Part shown: piece by piece, positions 35,907 through 45,085 of the stretch
How the letters are laid out: each line of letters opens with the position of its first letter
Position numbering within the stretch: position 1 is the first letter of the stretch
Origin: Streptomyces gossypii
GTDB lineage: Bacteria > Actinomycetota > Actinomycetes > Streptomycetales > Streptomycetaceae
Assembly (NCBI RefSeq): GCF_025165795.1
Contig: NZ_JAJAGO010000005.1
Location: 124,001-188,000, forward strand
Direction of reading: 5' to 3'
DNA: 64,000 bases
Translations under genes and position numbers: made by a program
Notes under the pieces: generated by a model
The model's database searches: none
Told to the model about the DNA's origin: nothing
The model's input: the letters and a program-made list of their open reading frames with translations, nothing else

Positions 35907-37177
35907 GCCTTGATCAGCCCGGCGCCGTGCAGGGCGCCGGCCGCGACCGCGACGGTGTCGAACGGCAGCCCGGACCGCTCGGCGACGTCCAGCAGACTGT
36001 GCTCGCCGTCGGAGAGGCTGAGCACCCAGAGCATGGCCATCTGGGCCTGCTTCGCGTCGCTGCGTCCGCCGAGCGAGTCGTACAGACCACGCCGGCCCAG
36101 CTGTGGCTCGCCGTAGGGGCTGAGGTTGACGTACCGCCGGTTGCGGTCCAGTACGGCGAATGCCTCGCGGCAGACGGCGAGAGTGTCCGCCATCGCCTCC
36201 GGGGAGACGAAGTCCAGGTTGTCCGCCGAGGTGTGGTATTCGGGGTAGCCGGCGTACGGGGTTCGGCTGAGCGAGCCCACGCCGAGATCGAACCCGGGCG
36301 AGCAGAACTGCCGCTCGTCGTAGCCGTACGGAGTGAACTCGGCGACGCGGTGCGGGCGTGCGGAGGCGACCAGGACGTGCTGCATCACCCGGTCGATCTC
36401 CGCGTCGCCGCGCCTGCTCTGCTTGTACGTCAGCCGGCCCGGGTCGCCGGTGCAGGCCAGCACCAGCCCGTGCTTGACCCGTTCCACCCGCTCCGCGTTG
36501 CGGGCCAGCCAGGTGATCGCCCCGATGGTGCCGGGCGCGAACAGGAACCGGTAGGTGTACCAGGGCGTCTTCTCCGCCAGCGCCTGGGCCAGGAACGTCG
36601 CCACCGCGATGCCGGCGAGGTTGTCGTTGGCCAGCGACGGGTGGCAGACGTGGCAGGAGACGATCACCTCGTCGGGGACCTGCCCGGGCACCACGTGCTC
36701 GGCGTAGGTGAGGTGGCCATCGGTGAGTGCGGAGTCGATGTGCACCTCGTACTCGCCGTCCGGCAGCGCGTCCAAGGTCTCCTGGGCCAGGCAGAACCCC
36801 CATTCCGGCTTGTAGTAGCTGGTGCGGTACGGCACCCAGGCCGGGTGGTCCGGCAGGGTGTGCAGGTGTCCGCGCAGCTCGGCCAGCGGCATGGTCGCCG
36901 ACACCGGCAAGCTGTAGCCGAGCACGTGCAGGCTGGACGCGGCGAAGTCGACGACCCGGTTGCCGGCGGTGTCGGCGACGTACGCGTCCCGGATGTTCCA
37001 CTCCTGCGGCACCGTCCAGTCGAGCACCCGCGTCCCGGTCGGCACCTCGTGCACCTGCAGCGGAACGTACTCGTCGACGATCTCCAGGGTGGCGCGCACA
37101 CCGTCGCCGGTGATGCTCCGGCACAGCGGGTACAGCCGCTCCACCAGCGCGTACATCTGCTCGCCGGCCGCGGTCAC
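35903..37177 (-). CDS. DUF4910 (M28-like aminopeptidase-fold) protein
   Basis: 424 residues from a GTG that overlaps the epimerase stop (GTGA). Sequence blocks YPLCRSITGDGVR, EWNIRDAYVAD, SCHVCHPSLANDNLAG (metal-binding His and Asp) and EYHTSADNLDFV (second His and Asp) mark a zinc-peptidase fold with a C-terminal winged-helix part (HSLLDVAERSGLPFDTV). Relatives occur repeatedly inside sugar-modification clusters, where they may form or cleave an amide or peptide-like bond on a sugar. The substrate here is unknown and the role is inferred from context only. Confidence 0.85.
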   Translation of the reverse strand: MTAAGEQMYALVERLYPLCRSITGDGVRATLEIVDEYVPLQVHEVPTGTRVLDWTVPQEWNIRDAYVADTAGNRVVDFAASSLHVLGYSLPVSATMPLAELRGHLHTLPDHPAWVPYRTSYYKPEWGFCLAQETLDALPDGEYEVHIDSALTDGHLTYAEHVVPGQVPDEVIVSCHVCHPSLANDNLAGIAVATFLAQALAEKTPWYTYRFLFAPGTIGAITWLARNAERVERVKHGLVLACTGDPGRLTYKQSRRGDAEIDRVMQHVLVASARPHRVAEFTPYGYDERQFCSPGFDLGVGSLSRTPYAGYPEYHTSADNLDFVSPEAMADTLAVCREAFAVLDRNRRYVNLSPYGEPQLGRRGLYDSLGGRSDAKQAQMAMLWVLSLSDGEHSLLDVAERSGLPFDTVAVAAGALHGAGLIKA

Positions 37178-38247
37178 CGGCGCCACCGCAGGGTGTCGTC
37201 GACGGCTCCTGCGTCGGACGCCGCGCGCAGCACGGCCAGCCGGGTGAAGCGTCGCTCGAAGTCCTCCCGGGTCAACCCGTGTTTCCGGTAGGCGTCGGCG
37301 AGTTCGAGCGCGCCCTGCTTCACCGTCCACTCGCAGTCGAAGCCGGGCACCGCGGCGCGGAACCGGGAGAAGTCCACCCGGTACGACCGCGGATCGGCAC
37401 CGGTCTCCCCGGTGATCACCACCCGCGAGCCGGAGACCGCCGCGGCGACCTGCTCGGCGATCTCGGCGACCGTGACGTTGTTGATCTCGCTGCCGATGTT
37501 GAACGCCCGGTCGTGCACCGCCTGCCGCGGCGCGATCAGCGCGGCCGCGAAGGCCCGTGCGATGTCGGCGGCGTGCACCAGCGGGCGCCAGGGGGTGCCG
37601 TCGGAGAGCACCAGCACCTCGCCGGACAGGAGCGCGTGGCCCACCAGGTTGTTCAGCACGATGTCGGCGCGCAGCCGGGGTGAGTAGCCGAAGGCGGTGG
37701 CGTTGCGCATGAACACCGGGCTGAAGTCGCCGTCGGACAGCGCGTGCAGGTCGTCCTCCACCCGCACCTTGGACTCCGCGTAGGGCGTCACCGGGCGCAG
37801 CGGGGCGTCCTCGGTCACCAAGTCCGCCGAGTCACCGCCGCCGGCGGCGCCGTAGACCGAGCAGGTCGACGCGTACAGGAAGCGCCGCACTCCGGCATCG
37901 CGGGCCAGCCGGGCCAGCCGCACGGACGCGTGGTGGTTGATGTCGTAGGTGAGGTCCGGCGCCAGCGCCCCCAGCGGGTCGTTGGACAGCGCAGCCAGGT
38001 GGATCACGGCGTCCACCCCGGTCACGTGTTCGGCCGTGACGTCGCGCAGGTCCACCCGCTGCCCCATGGGGGCACTGCCCACAGGCGCGCCGGCGCCGAC
38101 TGGGGGAGGGTCCGCGGGCGGCGGGCCCAGCACGCAGTCGGCGAACAGGCCGGCGTCCAGCCCGACGACCTCGTGCCCGGCGGCCGCGAGTACCGGGGCC
38201 ATCACGGTGCCCAGGTAGCCCTGGTGTCCGGTCAGCAGTACGCGCAA
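37174..38247 (-). CDS. NAD-dependent epimerase/dehydratase (extended SDR)
   Basis: 357 residues. Rossmann motif TGHQGYLG (residues 6-13), HLAALSNDP, catalytic STCSVYG and YAESK, and the C-terminal substrate part FNIGSE. It acts on a nucleotide sugar, probably as a 4-reductase or epimerase working after the cytidylyltransferase and methyltransferase. A Pro/Gly/Ala insertion at about residues 43-62, between DAGLFADCVLG and QRVDLRD, is encoded by a dispersed repeat at 38066-38110 and would sit on a surface loop. The frame remains intact. Confidence 0.88.
   Translation of the reverse strand: MRVLLTGHQGYLGTVMAPVLAAAGHEVVGLDAGLFADCVLGPPPADPPPVGAGAPVGSAPMGQRVDLRDVTAEHVTGVDAVIHLAALSNDPLGALAPDLTYDINHHASVRLARLARDAGVRRFLYASTCSVYGAAGGGDSADLVTEDAPLRPVTPYAESKVRVEDDLHALSDGDFSPVFMRNATAFGYSPRLRADIVLNNLVGHALLSGEVLVLSDGTPWRPLVHAADIARAFAAALIAPRQAVHDRAFNIGSEINNVTVAEIAEQVAAAVSGSRVVITGETGADPRSYRVDFSRFRAAVPGFDCEWTVKQGALELADAYRKHGLTREDFERRFTRLAVLRAASDAGAVDDTLRWRR
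38066..38110. repeat. Dispersed Streptomyces-type repeat inserted in frame (epimerase gene)
   Basis: The ends TGGGGGCACTGCCCA and GACTGGGGGAGGG match the other common form of this GC-rich repeat (a GGTGCCCCC / CTGGGGGAG dyad). It is inserted in frame in the epimerase gene without a stop. Confidence 0.55.
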
Positions 38248-38250
38248 GGT

Positions 38251-38898
38251 TCATCCCTCCAGGTTGAGAGTGAGTTTGGTGACGGCGAACGCCTCGGCGT
38301 AGCGCGCGTGGCTTTCGATGCCGCGGATCCGGGCCAGCCCGAGGAAGGCTTCCCGGTCGTACCAGGGCCGGTGCCGTTGTGAGGGGTAGTGCTCCTGCAG
38401 CAGCCGCACCTTCCGTTCGGCGACCTCCGGCGACAGCGGCTGGTACGCAGCCAAACGGCCCAGATCGCCGTCCCACTTGACGATCTCGTAGCCGAGCACG
38501 AGGTGGTCGCGGAACGCGGTGGACACCAGCTTGGCCAGGCCGCGGTGATCCTGGTGCGCGTCATCGGTACGCGGGGCCAGCACGAGATCCGGTTCGGTCC
38601 GCACGCGCAGCTCCTCGACCGCGTCCTTGGCCTCGTCCCAGTGCGAGGGCAGCCGGCCGTCCGGCGACTTGAGCACGGTCAGCCGCAGTTCGGCGCCCGG
38701 GCAGAAGGCGGCGAGCGCGGCCCGCTCCTCCTGCTCCCGTTCGCTGCCACCGCCGGAGAGCACCAGCGCGTCGATGCGGATACCCGGCCGCGCGAGGCAC
38801 ATCGTCAGCAGTGTGCCGCCGGCGCCGATGGCGATGTCGTCGCAGTGCGCGCCTACCGCGACGAGCTCGTCCAGGCGCCCGGCCCCGAGCCGGATCAC
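38251..38898 (-). CDS. PIG-L family deacetylase
   Basis: 215 residues, LmbE fold. The zinc site AHCDD (His18, Asp20, Asp21) and the downstream DDAHQDHRGLAK carry the ligands and the catalytic acid of PIG-L/MshB/BshB enzymes. These remove an acetyl group from an N-acetyl amino sugar or related amide. The GTG start overlaps the cytidylyltransferase stop by four bases. Together with the aminotransferase and DUF4910, it points to an amino or amide group on the special sugar. Confidence 0.88.
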   Translation of the reverse strand: MIRLGAGRLDELVAVGAHCDDIAIGAGGTLLTMCLARPGIRIDALVLSGGGSEREQEERAALAAFCPGAELRLTVLKSPDGRLPSHWDEAKDAVEELRVRTEPDLVLAPRTDDAHQDHRGLAKLVSTAFRDHLVLGYEIVKWDGDLGRLAAYQPLSPEVAERKVRLLQEHYPSQRHRPWYDREAFLGLARIRGIESHARYAEAFAVTKLTLNLEG

Positions 38899-39722
38899 GC
38901 CCTCGCTCCGGCGCCGTCCCTGCTGCCGGTCGCGCCCGCCCCCGCACCGTCCCGTTCCCACACGGCCCACGGGCGGTCGCCCCGGGCGTAGGCGGCGTCG
39001 AGCGCGGCCCGCTCCTTCACGGTGTCGGTCGGCTTCCAGAAGCCGCAGTGCTGGTGGGCCACCAACCGGCCGCGCTTGGCCAGTTGGGCGCAGGCGTCGG
39101 CGACCAGGTCCCCGTTCTCCGGGATGTGGTCGAAGATCTCCTGGCGGAGCACGAAGTAGCCGCCGTTCTCCCACAGCGGCAGTTCGCTCACCGCGGTGAT
39201 GCCCCCCACCAGACCGTCATCGCCCAAGTCCACACAGTGGAACGAGGACTGCGGCGGCACCACCATCATCGACGCGCCGGCGTCGCGCTGGGCGAACCCG
39301 TCGATCATCTCCGGCAGCGGGGCGTCGGTGAGCACGTCGGCGTAGTTGGCGAGGAACATCTCGTCGCCGTCCAGGTGGTGCCGCACCCGGCGCAGCCGCT
39401 CCCCGATCGGTGACTCGATGCCGGTCTGCACGAAGGTGATCGTCCAGGAGGCGATGTCGGTGGAGAGCAGCTCGGTCTGCCCGTTGCGCAGCACGAAGTC
39501 GTTGGAGGCCGTCTCCTCGTAGTGGAGGAAGAAGTTCTTGATGTGGTGGGCCCCGTATCCGAGGCACAGGATGAACTCCCGGTGCCCGAAGTGCGCGTAG
39601 TAGCGCATGACGTGCCAGATCAGCGGCCGCGGGCCGACCATCGCCATCGGCTTGGGCATGTCGTCGGAGGCTCCGTCGCGCATACGCAGCCCGTAACCGC
39701 CGCAGAACAGTACGACCTTCAT
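38895..39722 (-). CDS. Glucose-1-phosphate cytidylyltransferase-like nucleotidyltransferase
   Basis: 275 residues. The opening VVLFCGGYGLRMRDG and MPKPMAMVGPRPLIWHVM are the nucleotide- and phosphate-binding loops of sugar-1-phosphate nucleotidyltransferases, and CLGYGAHHIKNFFLHYE is specific to the glucose-1-phosphate cytidylyltransferase branch (RfbF/DdhA). It probably makes CDP-glucose or a related CDP-sugar. No CDP-glucose 4,6-dehydratase is in the cluster, so the next step is uncertain. The C-terminus is a GA-rich tandem (RDGAGAGA, RDGAGARA) encoded by an imperfect repeat. Confidence 0.86.
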   Translation of the reverse strand: MKVVLFCGGYGLRMRDGASDDMPKPMAMVGPRPLIWHVMRYYAHFGHREFILCLGYGAHHIKNFFLHYEETASNDFVLRNGQTELLSTDIASWTITFVQTGIESPIGERLRRVRHHLDGDEMFLANYADVLTDAPLPEMIDGFAQRDAGASMMVVPPQSSFHCVDLGDDGLVGGITAVSELPLWENGGYFVLRQEIFDHIPENGDLVADACAQLAKRGRLVAHQHCGFWKPTDTVKERAALDAAYARGDRPWAVWERDGAGAGATGSRDGAGARA

Positions 39723-40963
39723 GGCTTGACCTCGACAATGCTCAGTTCCGGGATGGGAAAGACCAGCCGGCCGCCCCAGGCGTGCACGAAGGACAGCTGC
39801 TCGACCAGCTCGGCCCGCAGGTTCCACGGGAGGACGAGTACGTAGTCCGGTCTGTCGGTGCTGATCTGCTCGGGCGGCAGGATCGGGATGCGGCTGCCCG
39901 GGGTGAACCTGCCGTGCTTGTAGGGGTTGCGGTCGACCGTGTACGGGAGCAGGTCGGGCCGGATTCCGCAGTGGTTGAGCAGGGTGTTGCCCTTGCCCGG
40001 GGCGCCGTAGCCGACCACCGTCTCGCCGCGCTCGGCCGCCTCGATGAGGAACCGCAGGAGGTCCCGACGCACCTTGGCCACCCGAGCGGAGAACTCGCTG
40101 TAACCGGACAGCTCCTGCAGCCCGGCGGCCTTCTCCTGGTCCAGCACGTCGGCCACCCGCCGGGTCGGCTCGCCGGCCACCTCGGCCGGCCGGGCCCACA
40201 GCCGGATGGAGCCGCCGTGCGTGGGCAGCAGCTCGACGTCCACGAGCGCGAGTCCGCCGCTCGCCAGCGCCCGGGTCGCCGACGCGACCGTGTAGTACTG
40301 GAAGTGCTCGTGGTAGATCGTGTCGTACTGGTTCTTCTCGATCAGGGTCAGCAGGTGCTGCACCTCGATGGAGACCCAGCCGTCGTCGGCGACCAGGGCG
40401 CGCAGCCCCCGGGTGAACCCGACCACGTCGGGGATGTGCGCGTACACGTTGTTGGCCACGACCAGGTCCGCCGGGCCGTGCTCGCCGCGGACGCCCGAGC
40501 CGGTGGCCGGGTCCAGGAACTTTGTGAGCGTAGGCACACCCGCGTCCCGCGCCGCGGCGCCGACGTTCACCGACGGCTCGATGCCGAGGCAGCGGATATC
40601 GCGGTCCACCAGGTGCCTCAGCAGGTATCCGTCGTTGCTCGCGACCTCGATGACGAAGGCTTCCTTCTCCTCGGAGTCGAGACCCAGCCGCGCTGCGGCG
40701 TCGGCGACGAACGTGCGCGCGTGCTCCACCCAGGAGGCCGAGTAGGAGGAGAAGTACGCGTACTGCGTGAACGTCTCCTCCGGGGTGATCAGCCCAGGGA
40801 TCTGCGCGAGCCAGCAGTCGGTGCAGACCCGCAGGTGCAGCGGGTACGCCGGCTCCGGTTGGTCCAGTTGGTCCGCGGCGAGGAAACTCTCGCACGGCGG
40901 GGTCGCTCCGAGATCGACGACGCTTGCCATCGCCGCCGAGCCGCAGAGTCGGCATCGTGTCAT
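39719..40963 (-). CDS. Class I SAM-dependent sugar C-methyltransferase
   Basis: 414 residues of the TylC3/TcaB9 type, which add a methyl branch to carbon 3 of a keto nucleotide sugar. The three-part layout is complete: N-terminal zinc finger with Cys4, Cys7, Cys47 and Cys50; SAM domain with VIEVASNDGYLL and NNVYAHIPD; C-terminal domain with GYGAPGKGNTLLNHCGI. The catalytic-loop E-x-Q-H and Y-H-E-H residues (IEVQHLL, TIYHEHFQYY) are present. It predicts a branched-chain sugar in the polymer. ATGA overlap with the nucleotidyltransferase. Confidence 0.9.
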   Translation of the reverse strand: MTRCRLCGSAAMASVVDLGATPPCESFLAADQLDQPEPAYPLHLRVCTDCWLAQIPGLITPEETFTQYAYFSSYSASWVEHARTFVADAAARLGLDSEEKEAFVIEVASNDGYLLRHLVDRDIRCLGIEPSVNVGAAARDAGVPTLTKFLDPATGSGVRGEHGPADLVVANNVYAHIPDVVGFTRGLRALVADDGWVSIEVQHLLTLIEKNQYDTIYHEHFQYYTVASATRALASGGLALVDVELLPTHGGSIRLWARPAEVAGEPTRRVADVLDQEKAAGLQELSGYSEFSARVAKVRRDLLRFLIEAAERGETVVGYGAPGKGNTLLNHCGIRPDLLPYTVDRNPYKHGRFTPGSRIPILPPEQISTDRPDYVLVLPWNLRAELVEQLSFVHAWGGRLVFPIPELSIVEVKP

Positions 40964-42247
40964 CTACTGCCCCCATCCCTGCTCGCGCGGGTGCCCCCGC
41001 CGCGAGCCAGTGCCTTTGTCCCTTGCCGGCGGCGGGCTGCCCCCGCCGCCGGACCGACCCGCGATCGCGGTGCGGTATCCATCCACCAGGCGCTCCAGCC
41101 CGACGGCCGGACTGAATGCCTGCTCGTAACGGCGCCGGGCCGCCTGGCCCATCTCCCGGTTGCGGGCCGGCCCGGCTGTGATCCGGCGCAGGCAGGACGC
41201 GAGCGAGGCGGGCTCGCCCGGCTCGTGCAGCAGCCCGGTCACCCCGTCCTCGAGGAGTTCGACGAAGGCGCCGTGACCGGCTGCGACGGCCGGGACCCCG
41301 GCCGCCATCGCCTCCACGACCACCAGGCCGAACGCCTCCAGCCACGTCGAGGGAGCCACCACGGCCACCGATCGCGCGATGGCCTGCCGGCACTCCGCCG
41401 GGTCGTACAGGCCGACGTAGCGCACGTCGTCCCGGCCCGCTGCCCAGGCGGCCACCTCTCGCTCCAGCGGCCCCGCGCCGGCGACCACGAGCGGCACGCC
41501 CACACCGCCGTCCGCGGCGATCTCGTCCCACGCGGCCATGAGCAGCCGCACGCCCTTGGCCTCCGCGAGTCGGCCGAGGTAGAGCAGCTGCTCGCCGGCG
41601 TCCGATCGGCGGGCGCCCGGGTCGGGCACGAAGTTGTGCTTCACCGCCAGCCGCTCGGGTGGCATGCCGGCCCGCACCAGGACGTCGCGCTGCGCGGCGG
41701 AGATGCAGAAGAACCGCTCCACGCCGGACCACCACCGCCGCCGGTTGACCGACAGGCTGACCGCGAGCGGCACCGTCGCCAGCCGGGAGCTCCGGTAGCA
41801 GCCGTGCCGGACGGCGGGCAGCGGCGCCGACCCGACGCACTCGGAGCACGGCCGGCCGTTCCGTTGCAGCGTGCCGGGTGGGCAGACCTGGGTGTAGTTG
41901 TGCAGCGTGGCGACGGCGGGCACGCCGGCGTCGGCGCAGGCGGCCAGCACCGCGGGCGACAGGAGCGGGAAGACGTTGTGGACGTGCACCACGTCCGGCC
42001 GCTCGGCGCGAAGCCGGGCGGCGAGCTCCGCGCGGACCGCCGGGTTCCACGGCACCAGCAGCGGCACCGCGGCCTTGCCCAGCAGGGACCGGGCGGCGAT
42101 GTCGTCGCTGCGCCGCTCGAACACATCGGCCCGGTGGCCGGCCGCGCGCAGCAGCCCCACCTCCTGGTCGACGACCTTGTTCTCCCCGCTCGGCTGCCCC
42201 GAGGAGTAGCGGTTGTGCACCACGAGAACATGCATGCTCAAGGTCAT
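40964..42247 (-). CDS. Glycosyltransferase family 4 (GT-B)
   Basis: 427 residues. An N-terminal domain with VVHNRYSSGQPSGENKVV and VVHVHNVFPLLSP, then a GT1-like C-terminal domain with YLGRLAEAKGV, PLVVAGAGPLE and the EX7E motif EAFGLVVVEAMA. The NRYSSGQPSGE opening is seen in exopolysaccharide GT4 enzymes. A Gly/Pro-rich tail of about 30 residues lies in repetitive DNA. The start overlaps the polymerase stop (ATGA). Confidence 0.9.
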   Translation of the reverse strand: MTLSMHVLVVHNRYSSGQPSGENKVVDQEVGLLRAAGHRADVFERRSDDIAARSLLGKAAVPLLVPWNPAVRAELAARLRAERPDVVHVHNVFPLLSPAVLAACADAGVPAVATLHNYTQVCPPGTLQRNGRPCSECVGSAPLPAVRHGCYRSSRLATVPLAVSLSVNRRRWWSGVERFFCISAAQRDVLVRAGMPPERLAVKHNFVPDPGARRSDAGEQLLYLGRLAEAKGVRLLMAAWDEIAADGGVGVPLVVAGAGPLEREVAAWAAGRDDVRYVGLYDPAECRQAIARSVAVVAPSTWLEAFGLVVVEAMAAGVPAVAAGHGAFVELLEDGVTGLLHEPGEPASLASCLRRITAGPARNREMGQAARRRYEQAFSPAVGLERLVDGYRTAIAGRSGGGGSPPPARDKGTGSRRGHPREQGWGQ

Positions 42248-43542
42248 CTCCCATCCCGGGCCCCTCGCGGGACACGTCGTCGAGGGGGTTCGGACGTCGC
42301 GAGGGGCGTGGCCGCGGCAGGTGCCGCCAGCAGCGAGGCGGCCACGGCCAGATGCAGCAGATACGGCGAGGCGTCACCCAGCCCGGCCTCGGTGTACGAC
42401 GCGATCGCGCAGTAGCTGATCAGGAAGATCGCGCAGGCCCTCGGCAGCGACGGTGGCCGCAGCAACGCGACGCCGCCCAGCACGATGATGATCGCCGCCA
42501 CGAGGGTGAGGCCGGTCCAACCCTGCTCGTGGTAAACGGCCAGCCAGCTGTTGTCGATCGGCAGCCCGCCGAACGACTTGTCGCCCAGGCCCATGCCGAA
42601 CGACTTCTCCGCGGTCGTCCGGGGCGCTGCCAGCAGGGCGTCCCAGACCTTGGCCCGGCCGGTGAGGCTGGTGAGGTGCTCCTGGCTCTGTCCGCGAAGG
42701 AACCACGCCCGTAGCGCGGGGGCGAACCCCACCGCGGCCACCGCGGTGCACAGCACCGCCCAGGTGAAGAACCGGCGGGCGGCGGCACTGGTCAGAACGA
42801 GCGAGCCGATCGCCAAGGCCAACCCTGTGAGCAGGCCGAGCGTGGCCGTCCGGGTATGGGTCAACGCGAGCAGGATGAGTGAGGGCACGATGATTACCGC
42901 CGCGCCGGCCCTGTCGGTCCGACGGCCCAGTACGAGCAGCACGGTGAGCCCGATGATCACCGCGGCGTACTGTCCGATCTGCGGCGGGGTGAGCGGCCAC
43001 AACGCGCCGACCAGCCGCCCGCCGTAGATCTCGGGCCTGGCCGTGCCCGGTGAGATGACCGCGCCGGCGGCGACCGACGCGAGCACCGCGAAGTACATCC
43101 GGATGTGGTGCCGGACGAACGTCAGGCTGCCGTCCCACCAGCGGCTGAGTAGCCACAGCGTGCCGACGAAGAGAGCCAGCCGGGCGCAGCGGAACAGCGC
43201 GCCCAATCCGGACTCCAGTTGCACGCTGGAGATCACGCTCGGCACCAGCAGCAGGGTGAGCAGGAGCACGAAGGCGCTGGCTCGGATGCGCAGCCGGAGA
43301 TTGACGGCGAGCGCCAGCGTGAACGCGGCGACCAGCGCGCCCATGGTGACCATCTGGATGAGGGAGCGGGGCAGCGGGATGATGGTCTCCGCCCCGGCGG
43401 AGCCGAGCGTGTTGAGGATCAGCAACGCCCAGACGATCCCGACGAGCTTCGGTGTGACGGCAGGGAGCGGTTCGGCGCCGGACTGCGTGCCGGCCGTGTC
43501 CGCTCCGCCCGGCAGCCCAGCGCGCCGCAGGTCCTCGCCCAT
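42244..43542 (-). CDS. O-antigen ligase/polymerase family membrane protein (Wzy-like)
   Basis: 432 residues from the ATG at 43542, one base after the beta-helix stop. A longer start at 43590 would overlap that gene by 47 bases. About 10-12 membrane helices. The large outer loop before the last helices contains RGQSQEHLTSLTGRAKVWDALL and SFGMGLGDKSFGGLPIDNSW, the R-x-x-x-W and D-N-x-W pattern of Wzy_C proteins. It would join lipid-linked repeat units outside the membrane. Confidence 0.82.
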   Translation of the reverse strand: MGEDLRRAGLPGGADTAGTQSGAEPLPAVTPKLVGIVWALLILNTLGSAGAETIIPLPRSLIQMVTMGALVAAFTLALAVNLRLRIRASAFVLLLTLLLVPSVISSVQLESGLGALFRCARLALFVGTLWLLSRWWDGSLTFVRHHIRMYFAVLASVAAGAVISPGTARPEIYGGRLVGALWPLTPPQIGQYAAVIIGLTVLLVLGRRTDRAGAAVIIVPSLILLALTHTRTATLGLLTGLALAIGSLVLTSAAARRFFTWAVLCTAVAAVGFAPALRAWFLRGQSQEHLTSLTGRAKVWDALLAAPRTTAEKSFGMGLGDKSFGGLPIDNSWLAVYHEQGWTGLTLVAAIIIVLGGVALLRPPSLPRACAIFLISYCAIASYTEAGLGDASPYLLHLAVAASLLAAPAAATPLATSEPPRRRVPRGARDGR

Positions 43543-43543
43543 C

Positions 43544-45076
43544 TCAACCACCGGCCCGTGGGTCGAGGGTGCTGCCCGCGTCTTGCTCATAAGGCGTGCC
43601 CTGCCACTGCCCGAAGTCCAGCACCCGGCTCGGGTCGTGGGCGACGAACTTCCACGGTCCGAGGTAGACGTTGTCGTGCCAGCGGTTGTGCTGCTTGTGG
43701 GTGATCGCCTCGGCGACCCGCTCGCCCTGGTACGGCGACCAGTCCGGATAGGTGCCGTAGTTGGCCAGCACCGCCATGCGGTCGCACTTCACCGTGCACT
43801 CGACGACGGACTTGTCCAGCACGAAGCGGTTGTCGTGGATGTCCACCCGCTGGGTCTTCCACCGGCAGTCGGCGTAGAGCGGTGCGGTGGCGATCGCCGG
43901 CCGCGCGCAGCGGTCGGAGTGCGGCACCAGCAACGTGCAGTCACCGGACGAGGTGTTGGCCGGGCTGTTGCAGAACCGGTCGGCGTTTTCCCACAGGGTG
44001 ATCGCGGACCAGTTGTTCTCCAGCACGTTCCGGTAGATCTCGATCTTGTCCGTGCGGGCTCGGATCCGTGGTTCCCCGCCGGCCTCGGACAGGTAGAGGG
44101 TCGCGAACGGGAAGTTGTCGCCGCGGTCGGCGTGCCTGCGGCCCTCGACCCAGTTGTTCCGCCGGATCGTGTTCTTCCGGATGACCGCGTTGTAGCTGGT
44201 CTCGTAGATCAGCGCGGCACCGTCGTTGGCCTCCAGCACGTTGTCCTCGATGCGGAAGTCGTTGTTGTTGGTGTCCGCCCATAACCCGGCTCCGCGGTTG
44301 TCGTGCACCCAGTTGCCGCGTACGTCGGCGCCGTTGACGGCCCAGAACTTGACGCCTCCGGTGCAGCCGCAGCCCGGCCGCCGCCGCTCCCAGTCGCCGG
44401 TGTTGTTCCCCACGATCTCGTTGCCCTCGACCACCAGGTCGCTGATGGAGTCGCCGGCCTTGTACGCGTTCATGCCGTACTGTCCGTTGCCGCGCAGGCA
44501 ACTGGCGCGGACCCGCTGGTGGGCACCGGCCATCAGTCCGGCGCCGGAGTTGTGCTGGATCTTCGCGTGCTCGATCACCCACCCGTCGGCCGAGTCATGG
44601 TTGACCACGCCCTCGTTGTGCGGCGCGACGAAACGCTGCACGGTCAGGTAGCGGACGGTGACGTCGCGGGCGGTACCGCCGAACGCGTACTGGTTGGTCT
44701 TGCGGCCGTCGAGCACCGCGCCCGGTGCGCCGAGGTAGCGGTTCCCCTTCTTGGGGATGACCTGGGAGTAGCGGTCCGGTTTGAGCCGGTGTTTGCCCGG
44801 CCGAAGCCAGAACGTGGTGTTCGGGGGACTGCTGCGGGTCTTCGCGGCCAGGTCACCGACCACCGCGGGGTCGACCGTCACCGCGCCCGCCGGCGCCTTC
44901 GCCGGCCCGGCCGCAGGCTTGGCGCACGCCCGGGCCACGGTCCGGGCCCCGGATGTGGAGGGCGCACCGGTCGGCTCCGCCGCCGGGGCGCCCGGCGTGC
45001 TCACACAGCCGGTCGCCAGCACGGCCAGCGCCAGCGGTGCCACCGGCAACGCCCGGTTCCGCCACTTGATCCCCAC
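43544..45076 (-). CDS. Right-handed beta-helix lipoprotein
   Basis: 510 residues. Lipoprotein signal peptide with lipobox ATGC (Cys24), then an Ala/Pro linker and, from about residue 100, many Asn-rich coils (NNNDFRIEDNVLEANDGAAL, IYRNVLENNWSAI) of a right-handed parallel beta-helix, as in pectate lyases and alginate C5-epimerases. It is predicted to sit on the outer membrane face and bind, cleave or epimerise the polymer. Three Cys pairs (CGC, CNS..DCT, CTVKC) may form disulfides. Codon 265 is TTA (44284-44282), suggesting bldA control. The catalytic residues of a named lyase cannot be assigned. Confidence 0.85.
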   Translation of the reverse strand: MGIKWRNRALPVAPLALAVLATGCVSTPGAPAAEPTGAPSTSGARTVARACAKPAAGPAKAPAGAVTVDPAVVGDLAAKTRSSPPNTTFWLRPGKHRLKPDRYSQVIPKKGNRYLGAPGAVLDGRKTNQYAFGGTARDVTVRYLTVQRFVAPHNEGVVNHDSADGWVIEHAKIQHNSGAGLMAGAHQRVRASCLRGNGQYGMNAYKAGDSISDLVVEGNEIVGNNTGDWERRRPGCGCTGGVKFWAVNGADVRGNWVHDNRGAGLWADTNNNDFRIEDNVLEANDGAALIYETSYNAVIRKNTIRRNNWVEGRRHADRGDNFPFATLYLSEAGGEPRIRARTDKIEIYRNVLENNWSAITLWENADRFCNSPANTSSGDCTLLVPHSDRCARPAIATAPLYADCRWKTQRVDIHDNRFVLDKSVVECTVKCDRMAVLANYGTYPDWSPYQGERVAEAITHKQHNRWHDNVYLGPWKFVAHDPSRVLDFGQWQGTPYEQDAGSTLDPRAGG

Positions 45077-45085
45077 GCGAGCCCC

